From NCBI GenBank assembly GCA_002502625.1, contig DAPV01000068.1, forward strand, positions 1-22,002: a stretch of 22,002 nucleotides of DNA, in the 5' to 3' direction. A program made the position numbers and the translations under genes. Below are positions 17,801 to 22,002 of this stretch, piece by piece. The notes below the pieces were generated by a model. The model did not search any database, had not been told where the DNA came from, and saw only the letters and a program-made list of their open reading frames with translations. This stretch comes from Euryarchaeota archaeon UBA125. Lineage in GTDB: Archaea > Thermoplasmatota > Poseidoniia > Poseidoniales > Thalassarchaeaceae. Position 1 is the first letter of the stretch; each line of letters opens with the position of its first letter.

Positions 17801-18076
17801 GATGACTCGGAAATTCGTACACGTCAGGTTAGGACAACTAAAGTTGCAAAGTCAACTAATAAGGTTAAGAAAACGGTAGCTTCTTCAGTTTCTGAATCCA
17901 ATGATTGGAATGGTTTGTTCAAAAATGAGGAGAAAGATGCATATTCTTCATCATTAGAAAATACAAAGTCAATGATTTCTTCTGGTTCAGAAGATAGAGA
18001 AATACTCAGACGTCTCCAAAGAGGAGATGGATGGTCAGCAGATCAATCAAAGTATATTCTTGATGCGGCTCGATAG
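11834..18076 (+). CDS. Giant integrin-like surface protein: FG-GAP propeller, TSP3 stalk, TM, disordered tail
   Basis: About 2080 residues from GTG 11834. The signal peptide (KARILVALMLLSLFYPM) ends near residue 25. Residues about 30-330 are beta-propeller-like (for example SIDLDSQNRARIAYLD). Residues 335-691 hold seven FG-GAP Ca loops (DFNCDGKSD, DMNQDGCDD, DTHNDGYDD, DIEGDGYDD, DVNGDGYND, DVDRDGFDD, DFDGDGQEE), enough for one seven-bladed integrin-alpha-type propeller. More beta repeats run to about 1130. TSP3-type Ca repeats occupy 1133-1826, and a membrane helix lies at about 1837-1860. The tail of about 220 residues has an acidic run, a Pro/Ser linker, a Lys/Arg stretch, and a final helix motif (ILRRLQRGDGWSADQSKYIL). 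Many N-x-S/T sites. Probable adhesin or surface receptor (inference). The zinc-ribbon gene follows after 57 bp. Confidence 0.88.
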   Translation: MKARILVALMLLSLFYPMTSFSTALEDEFTPLDTIQAPLPSNEWGESLAGSDITHMSEDWNVLATRNLSSMIELQISSSLSDSDDYSGIDMIIDHFDAIHACVYNGTTGSLEYIHVNQTGVVQWKIVDDGNGNDVGSECSIDLDSQNRARIAYLDSDASSLKFAFDAPPHYVNYEDWHVRTVTEGWNVAGPLELSIVDNGSDVILWIDEDTGYLMTSFYDSTFWRHESVIESVVDGYNARTHYGDTVRILHETGGLIRSMDWPNMTFTNIDAAPWIGAPLDQEIPDDGEAQLTYSSENDTVVQFVRSLEGRREGRITTTPIHVIDADESSAKVGDFNCDGKSDYIIFMNQSLVVHYGRTSGFNPTPDIVLQQTLDSNSKISFDSSDMNQDGCDDVLFGMPYVNSSNGGARLHLGSSSGLDSVAFWTFESSTTGASFGSKVVFIGDTHNDGYDDWAVLASDEVGSGSVVGRIHLFDGGSQAPSSSSLTLAGTGTNLQYGWAIEALGDIEGDGYDDFAISSAGGLLDLTGYGKVEIHSGSSTGHTTTPSAEWSRTLQGTLLGYSVESLGDVNGDGYNDLGFGEPYVDTAGPGSNGAIQILFGGPNGFPSVFNQSIQGPSPGSKMGYKMAAAGDVDRDGFDDVWAVRPGSGPSGDLVLFWGSSTGLSTTPRVFSYSDISDVIRSEDFDGDGQEEWLMIDDFQISVFEHLDWEQVSIEGPFAGESNFSELDLNIDGPGRSSIGVQTDSGFVILSRPDELSTSTSDWKQTKIGTGEAAYGVTEAGQILALSICNDGAVCSYKESGIVVSTHTVESTGSVGAQPTITPRSYFGGLNMSFMLGNSVLRFAEETTTGFEVSSGPSLGQLNGTPIVLVGNITVWKDDRTLKAGIMNGSQWETHVIADQSAAGLGFSAQVIDSNSDPKLIVGYIGNESKLNLLKYHFSTSSTTNFSQIEVESLDLGSQISLSPISRMLLNESPMIIVNSSGYGSYQELILENSSDWNSWYNESIEIFNWTDTTGFLPIWEQGYGFHFTMLGNMSAGDSPFVKCTFVNVSNNTPDCSNLLFSDQVDSRTINPDLGIGLRLDGSIETPFGVISEIQLDPSAGFASTIAEHHGRIGYILLGKSIGTNDAVAIHFDTDSDRDFIPDMIDELPNQGGQWSDYDGDGFGDNSVSSSFDDCSSDAGPSLFVEIGCSDFDNDGWSDYSDECATAGHSYIDRKGCSDADGDGWSNNGGDYASGDLSPTNWMQARDQDGDGLLDNHGPDCCGMDGADEFPFDPKQWVDADNDGVGDNNSDPDGDQCPGLFGLSSFDRAGCVDSDGDGYSDPTEASSTANDDAWTIEDGADMWPWAPNDASSENICGSVCHQQWADSDGDGFGDNSSIGAFLRDAFPTDTWQWNDTDNDGFGDNWDDPALNSTRSGGIGQWVPQANLSDDCPTVNGNSSIDRTGCLDSDGDGHSNLYSYEIDENTGLRTSESGDALPDNPNQWRDKDGDGFGDFPMEVGGDQCPGIVGVLNGLGGDGCPAPMDDADADNVADEDDICPQTESGAVVDENGCSFDQRDDDQDGLLNPVDLCPDTASGVSVDSNGCSNEQLNADADDDGVRDIDDLCSNTNSGASVDANGCADYQRDTDQDGITDDQDVCPETTLGAAVDDEGCVLAGVDSDGDGIDDKDDAFPTESTQWLDTDGDGFGDNLEGVESDECPSVSGTSTEDRDGCPDGDGDGWSDPDSVNPVPPIGTSDAYPSEPSQWRDRDGDGFGDESDGINADLCPDIPGVENGNDGNGGQGGIGCPYVDKTDTDGDGVYDSNDQCSDSPSGVFVDSNGCTSDQLASNQGESEPTDYASIGIMAGGILGILLLIVITLRFISGRSDYDDEDDWYDDDDDDDDFVPMNNSSLSDNLGGSSVASSRSNSPPSVSTPSRAGPPSRSPGPPTKKSPPPSRNASPPSRSPAPTRRTSPTVDVDSVPRVSTKRIDPRKSTQPTKRVRRTTAAVTNTDDSEIRTRQVRTTKVAKSTNKVKKTVASSVSESNDWNGLFKNEEKDAYSSSLENTKSMISSGSEDREILRRLQRGDGWSADQSKYILDAAR
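12836..13906 (+). repeat. Seven FG-GAP/VCBS propeller repeats
   Basis: Seven Ca-loop motifs of the form DxxxDGxxD (last one DFDGDGQEE), each preceded by a G-x-x-[VI] strand and usually followed by a [FI]LFGxSxGL-type strand. The count matches a full seven-bladed beta-propeller of integrin alpha type. Confidence 0.8.
15230..17310 (+). repeat. TSP3-type Ca-binding repeat array in the giant protein
   Basis: Seven QWxDxDGDGxGDN units alternate with about five GCxDxDGDGxSD units, as in the 808-residue protein. Inserted near 16400-16850 is a run of four to five classical TSP3 repeats of a different kind (DxDxDGxxDxxDxCPxTxxGxxVDxxGC), with a further one just before the membrane helix. Cys spacing is regular, suggesting one disulfide per unit. 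Confidence 0.82.
17453..17476 (+). repeat. (GAT)8 microsatellite encoding an Asp run
   Basis: Eight perfect GAT codons encode eight Asp just inside the membrane in the giant protein. A perfect codon repeat in otherwise mixed Asp codon use suggests slippage-prone, possibly length-variable DNA. Confidence 0.85.
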
Positions 18077-18123
18077 TGGGGTTCTCCATAGATTGATTCA
18101 AGTGGAATAGTTCGAGGCACATA

Positions 18124-18130
18124 GGGGGAG
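18124..18130 (+). promoter_or_regulatory. Shine-Dalgarno site of the zinc-ribbon protein gene
   Basis: GGGGGAG ends three bases before ATG 18134, supporting that start. The 57 bp between the giant gene and this one show no obvious terminator, so co-transcription is plausible. Confidence 0.6.
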
Positions 18131-18133
18131 CAC

Positions 18134-19354
18134 ATGACCGAGGCCGATATTGAAGGTGCATCTCTTCCTTCTGATGGAATAGATGTCGATGAGACATCTG
18201 CATACTTCGGAGTTACCAAGACCTCTGAATTAATTATGAGATTAAACACAACAGACCGTCTCAATGGTTTAGGCGAATTCCTAACTCTTACCAGTGATCT
18301 ATTGTTGACAGATTCCTTTGATTTTGATGTAGTTTCTGAGAGACTAGAGTGTGAATCAGGAGAAATTTACTTTCTTCTATCAGGGCCATTTGAGATTTTC
18401 ACAATGACAGATGGGCTTCGACTTTATCTTGGGCAAGAAGATTCAGAAGGAAATCAAGGAAGTGACCCAAATATACCAGAAGAAGAAAAAAATGCAATAA
18501 ATGCATTCAATGATCCTTTTAGATTACTGAAAATGTTTGCTGTAGGGCATACAATTGGGGGGATTAAGGAACTTGATCTATACTTAGCTGCCTTTGATGA
18601 AATGGTTAGAGATCCTGATACTAATAGAGTTCGTTTGATTGCATTACATCATCAATTAGATCAAGTTTTGAACAAGGCTAAGAATACACTTGAAGTTGGA
18701 GGCTTGTCTGTATTAGGTACTACCAATGTGGCTATGAAAGTAATTGAGGCACCTAAGGACCTGCCTAAGTCTACTCCCTCTACTGAGCCTGTTGCAGTAG
18801 TTGAAACATCATCGGAAATACAAGAAGCAGTAACTGAAGAATTCCCGGACAAATCAACACCTCTCGTTCAAGATGAATTAGCTGCTGCCTTTTCGTCATC
18901 ACCAGAACCAACCCAATATATTCAGGAAGAATCTGTTGAACAACAAGTTAGCCCCTCTGAAGATGTTCTCGGTTCAGCATTTGCAGCAGCTGAATCTCAA
19001 TCACCAGCAACTCCTAATCATCCTTCACCACCTCCAGAATCAGAATCTTCGCCTCCTGTACTTGCTCCAGCAAGGGCCCCTATAGGTTCGGCTAGAACGT
19101 CATCCCCCGCTCCCTCATTTGGGGAATCTACCAATCCAACCTTTGGTTCGATTTCACAAGGACAACCGACGTTTGGAGACACAAATCCGTCGACTTCAGC
19201 CCCTTCACGTCCAGCAGGAAATGGGAAAGTCAGAGGTGGAGGATTCCCTGGAATTCGCTCAACAATTCAAACTGGAGTCTACTGTTCATCATGCGGAATT
19301 GGAGTTGAACATCATTGGCGTCATTGTCCAGTATGTTCAATCAAGTTGATATGA
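18134..19354 (+). CDS. Soluble protein with disordered linker and C-terminal zinc ribbon
   Basis: 406 residues, with no signal peptide or membrane helix, so cytosolic. Residues about 20-205 form a mixed alpha/beta domain I do not recognise (it begins AYFGVTKTSELIMRLNTTDR and ends with LIALHHQLDQVLNKAKNTL). Residues about 210-370 are a low-complexity Pro/Ser/Glu-rich linker with an FGSISQ/PTFGD-type region. The C-terminus is a treble-Cys-pair-like ribbon: C384-x2-C387-x10-C398-x2-C401, which should bind one zinc. It sits 57 bp downstream of the giant surface-protein gene, which itself has a Pro/Ser-rich cytosolic tail. A role as the inside partner or adaptor of that protein is inferred from context only. 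The 3' end abuts the convergent aminopeptidase-like gene (TGA|TCA). Confidence 0.82.
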   Translation: MTEADIEGASLPSDGIDVDETSAYFGVTKTSELIMRLNTTDRLNGLGEFLTLTSDLLLTDSFDFDVVSERLECESGEIYFLLSGPFEIFTMTDGLRLYLGQEDSEGNQGSDPNIPEEEKNAINAFNDPFRLLKMFAVGHTIGGIKELDLYLAAFDEMVRDPDTNRVRLIALHHQLDQVLNKAKNTLEVGGLSVLGTTNVAMKVIEAPKDLPKSTPSTEPVAVVETSSEIQEAVTEEFPDKSTPLVQDELAAAFSSSPEPTQYIQEESVEQQVSPSEDVLGSAFAAAESQSPATPNHPSPPPESESSPPVLAPARAPIGSARTSSPAPSFGESTNPTFGSISQGQPTFGDTNPSTSAPSRPAGNGKVRGGGFPGIRSTIQTGVYCSSCGIGVEHHWRHCPVCSIKLI

Positions 19355-20356
19355 TCATTCTTTGAATTTGCCATTTTCGATTAGGGTTTTATCTCCTAGA
19401 ATCACTGTAGCATCTGTTAGAATTCCGGTTGCTCTAAGCTCATGAGTTCGTCTTGTAGCAGGCTGTTGAAGTACAATATAACAACTCCCTAGCACCTTTT
19501 CATCTTCAAGAGCACTTCCTGAAATTCTAGCTTTAGGGTTCATTCCAAATCCGAATTCAATTATCTTGATTGTGTCGATTCGTTCATCAATAAATTCTAA
19601 GATTTGTTCATTCAAAACTCCTTCATTCAAACCTTGAATATCTACAATCTTTCCTTCATCAACAAGTATAGAAATTGGTTCAGAAAGTGATACTGAATCC
19701 CAAGTACCATTAATTTTTAAGACACCTGTTACACTTTCGGGTTTAACTTCTGCAAAGATTTTACCTGCTGGTAGATTAGTTACTTGCCCTGGACGATTAC
19801 AAATCCCATTATCTTCTAAATTCCATCTTCCTGCAATTGAAAATTCTAATGACTCACCTTCTTGACTTGAGATTGTAATGTTCCTATGTTTCCTCAACAC
19901 TCTTGCCATACTAGCAATATGACTTTGCAACTCATCGAAATCTGCTGTCATTCCTCCTTCGATGAGCATAGAGCGAGATACTCCGGGCATTGTTGCAATA
20001 CGTGCTCCATCCTTAGATGAGACCAATCTTGCCCTAGTATGTGTCAGAGAATATCTTGTTGCTGCAATTACAACATGTTGCCTCCTCATTAAATCTGCAA
20101 CAGGAGATGGTGGCTCTTGCCCATGCCGATGAGTACTTGGCATCATTACCATTAGAACACGATCAGAAATTAGAGAACCGGCTTCGTAAAGTGCTTGTCC
20201 AATCTCAGCAGTATTGGGGTCTGTGATTATCAAGAGATTCTCATGCCCTCTTAATTGCATACATGTCTCAATGACTGTTTTTGCAGAGTTACGAATCTTC
20301 TCATCTTCTTCTAATTGAGCAGCGAGCGCATCCACATCTCTGTCCGCGGCTCCCAT
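19355..20356 (-). CDS. M29/NicX-like aminopeptidase-family protein, possibly altered metal site
   Basis: 333 residues from the ATG whose complement is 20354-20356. An in-frame ATG at 20470 would add 38 residues but leave only 14 bp to the divergent lipoprotein gene. The inner start has GGAG (20370 down to 20367) upstream and begins a normal helical MGAADRDVDALAAQ. The family is leucyl aminopeptidase/aminopeptidase T-like (COG2309 type; relatives include the NicX dioxygenase). The Rossmann-like N-half has LLIITDPNTAEIGQAL, and the C-half has the hallmark IIEFGFGMNPKARISGSALE then DEKVLG. The family's following GTxHI and HxD metal ligands appear here as GSCYI and LRATG, so peptidase activity is doubtful. 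Cytosolic; substrate unknown. Confidence 0.78.
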   Translation of the reverse strand: MGAADRDVDALAAQLEEDEKIRNSAKTVIETCMQLRGHENLLIITDPNTAEIGQALYEAGSLISDRVLMVMMPSTHRHGQEPPSPVADLMRRQHVVIAATRYSLTHTRARLVSSKDGARIATMPGVSRSMLIEGGMTADFDELQSHIASMARVLRKHRNITISSQEGESLEFSIAGRWNLEDNGICNRPGQVTNLPAGKIFAEVKPESVTGVLKINGTWDSVSLSEPISILVDEGKIVDIQGLNEGVLNEQILEFIDERIDTIKIIEFGFGMNPKARISGSALEDEKVLGSCYIVLQQPATRRTHELRATGILTDATVILGDKTLIENGKFKE

Positions 20357-20484
20357 GGTATTCAATCTCCAAAGGTAGGTGGTGTTCTTCAATCCGCGTC
20401 CGAATCCTGCCCCTCGTCTATTTTTTGAATTGATTACAAACGTGTAACCAAGGGCTTCATAATGCTTCATTGATTGGAAATAAT

Positions 20485-22002
20485 ATGAACAGAGGTCTAA
20501 GTGCGTTTATTTTGACATTTATCATGTTAACATGCGGTCTTTCCGGATGTCTACAAGCATTCGATGATGTGGTAGATTCTATTACCGATTCAGGTGACGA
20601 TTATCCTTCACTTGATTTAGGTGAAAGAACTCGCTCATCTCCAGCATTAATGCAATATGATGAATGCTCGAACCTTCTAGAAGATCTTCGAAATGCAGTC
20701 TTTGAAGAATCTCTAGTTTCATTAGATCAGAATGCATATTGGCATTGGACAGATACGAATCTCTATCGAGCAGAGCCTTTCATGGATGTGGGAATTGCAG
20801 AAGGGGCTTCTGATGATGGAGATACGGCCATAAGTTCCCCCTCGGTTGGTTCAACTGATTCAAGTTCAGCAGAAAAACCGGTTGTTGGCACCGATTTCTC
20901 TGGAACGAATAATCAAGAACAGGGAGTAGATGAAGCTGATTTCTTGAAAACTGATGGTCGTTGGATTTACCTTTTGAATAATGGAAAATTAGTCATTCTA
21001 GGAGTTCCAGAGTTTGGTCAATTAGAGATGCTTTCTAACATGAGTCTTGAAGGAACACCTACTGAAATGCTCATTGATGAAGACCGTTTAGTAATCGTTT
21101 CTAGAGTTTATTATTCGAATCTTGAATCGGATGATCCTCTTAGAGAATTAATGGCCTTTGATGAACCAAATGAATGGGGGTACTACGACTATAGGATTTC
21201 GAATTTGGTAAAATATACTGTTGTGGACGTTTCAAATCGCAGTGTTCCTGAAGTTGAACGAGAAATTTACATCGAAGGCCACTATCATACAGCTAGATTA
21301 GTGAATGAAACGGTTCGAAGTGTGACTCATGCAGATATGTACATTGATGGTCTTATTACATACCCAGAATTACCTTCAAATTATTGGGAAATTAATGATC
21401 GATACGAACGTATGGATATTTGGAATAGTTCAGTTACTAAGGCGATTAATGATAATCGTGAATTAGTTGATGGTTTGACTTTGGAAGACTTTTCTCCTCG
21501 GATACATGAGAGGACCAATGATGGTGTTTTCACTCATGCAGTTACAGCGGGAGATTGTAGTGAATTTTCATCTGCAGAAGATGTAATGTCTCGTGGTTTC
21601 ACTACTATTGCTACGATTGGATTGTTTGAGGAAGAGACTACGTTACAAGTTGATCATATTGCATCATCATGGGTTAACGTATACGCATCTGGGAACATGA
21701 TGGTTCTTGCAGAACGTGTCAATGAATGGTGGTGGTATTGGGGTATAGATGATACATATGAAGATGAGACTAATATCCATGCTTTCGATATCTCTGAGCC
21801 AGCCAATACTGAATACATTGGTTCCGGTAGAGTAAAGGGCGATGTTCAAGATCAATTCTCTATTTCTGAATACAATGGAAGTATCCGGGTTGCATCAACT
21901 TCTGATAATTGGGGTAGATGGTGGATGGCTGCAGTTGATGTCATCGAAGATATTGCAGTTGCAGTTGATTCTGTTGCTTCCGGAGAAAGTGATGAAATTA
22001 TA
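20485..22002 (+). CDS. Secreted lipoprotein with Beta_propel domain, 3' end outside window
   Basis: The frame is open from ATG 20485 to the right edge (506 codons, no stop), so the gene is truncated by the window. The N-terminus MNRGLSAFILTFIMLTCGLSGC is a lipoprotein signal with lipobox LSGC, so Cys22 is the likely lipidated residue and the protein is anchored outside. Residues 141-160 carry the start signature of the Pfam Beta_propel family (NNQEQGVDEADFLKTDG), and the next 350 residues continue with propeller-like strands (IYLLNNGKLVILGVPEFG, MNMMVLAERV-like blades). Members are extracellular propellers distantly like WD40, of unknown biochemical role and common in archaea. The residues from 55 to 140 form an acidic Ser-rich spacer. 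Promoter probably in the roughly 130 bp shared with the divergent gene. Confidence 0.87.
   Translation, partial: MNRGLSAFILTFIMLTCGLSGCLQAFDDVVDSITDSGDDYPSLDLGERTRSSPALMQYDECSNLLEDLRNAVFEESLVSLDQNAYWHWTDTNLYRAEPFMDVGIAEGASDDGDTAISSPSVGSTDSSSAEKPVVGTDFSGTNNQEQGVDEADFLKTDGRWIYLLNNGKLVILGVPEFGQLEMLSNMSLEGTPTEMLIDEDRLVIVSRVYYSNLESDDPLRELMAFDEPNEWGYYDYRISNLVKYTVVDVSNRSVPEVEREIYIEGHYHTARLVNETVRSVTHADMYIDGLITYPELPSNYWEINDRYERMDIWNSSVTKAINDNRELVDGLTLEDFSPRIHERTNDGVFTHAVTAGDCSEFSSAEDVMSRGFTTIATIGLFEEETTLQVDHIASSWVNVYASGNMMVLAERVNEWWWYWGIDDTYEDETNIHAFDISEPANTEYIGSGRVKGDVQDQFSISEYNGSIRVASTSDNWGRWWMAAVDVIEDIAVAVDSVASGESDEII

Noticed and set aside
1..22002. tRNA, rRNA, CRISPR array or insertion sequence
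   Set aside because: Intergenic gaps are all under about 130 bp, and no cloverleaf, direct-repeat/spacer pattern, terminal inverted repeat or transposase was found by eye.

Overview
The window looks like a stretch of a planktonic marine archaeon, most likely Marine Group II (Candidatus Poseidoniia, Thermoplasmatota). The grounds are indirect. The DNA is AT-rich (about 40% G+C by eye). Several very long secreted proteins carry a signal peptide, a repeat-rich ectodomain, one C-terminal membrane helix and a short cytosolic tail. Ca-binding repeats of the QWxDxDGDGxGDN type recur, stand-alone Lrp/AsnC effector domains are present, and a dolichol-phosphate-sugar-synthase-like glycosyltransferase sits among the surface genes. 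No rRNA, tRNA, CRISPR array or mobile element was seen. The taxonomic call is inference.

Layout from left to right: the 3' part of a helical-repeat (TPR-like) gene (+); two tandem stand-alone RAM-domain genes (-); a 1606-residue anchored protein with a parallel beta-helix head and a PKD/Ig-like stalk (+); a family 2 glycosyltransferase (-); a two-gene operon of an 808-residue TSP3-repeat surface protein and a 445-residue anchored partner with a Trp-rich cytosolic tail (+); thiamine pyrophosphokinase (-); a roughly 2080-residue anchored protein with a seven-motif FG-GAP propeller and a TSP3 stalk, followed by a soluble protein with a C-terminal zinc ribbon (+); an M29/NicX-like aminopeptidase-family protein (-); and the 5' part of a lipoprotein with a Beta_propel-type domain (+).

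The plus strand is dominated by cell-surface proteins, which alternate with small or housekeeping minus-strand genes. Genes are packed so tightly that all four convergent pairs overlap or abut at their stop codons; divergent pairs are separated by roughly 100-130 bp that must hold the promoters. No gene-free stretch exceeds 130 bp.

The surface proteins share one plan, with Ca-dependent rods or propellers outside, one membrane helix and different intracellular tails. The two-gene units pair a giant ectodomain protein with a second protein that has a cytosolic end, which suggests surface adhesion or sensing assemblies. The glycosyltransferase could serve glycosylation of the many N-x-S/T sites in these ectodomains. 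These functional links are inference.
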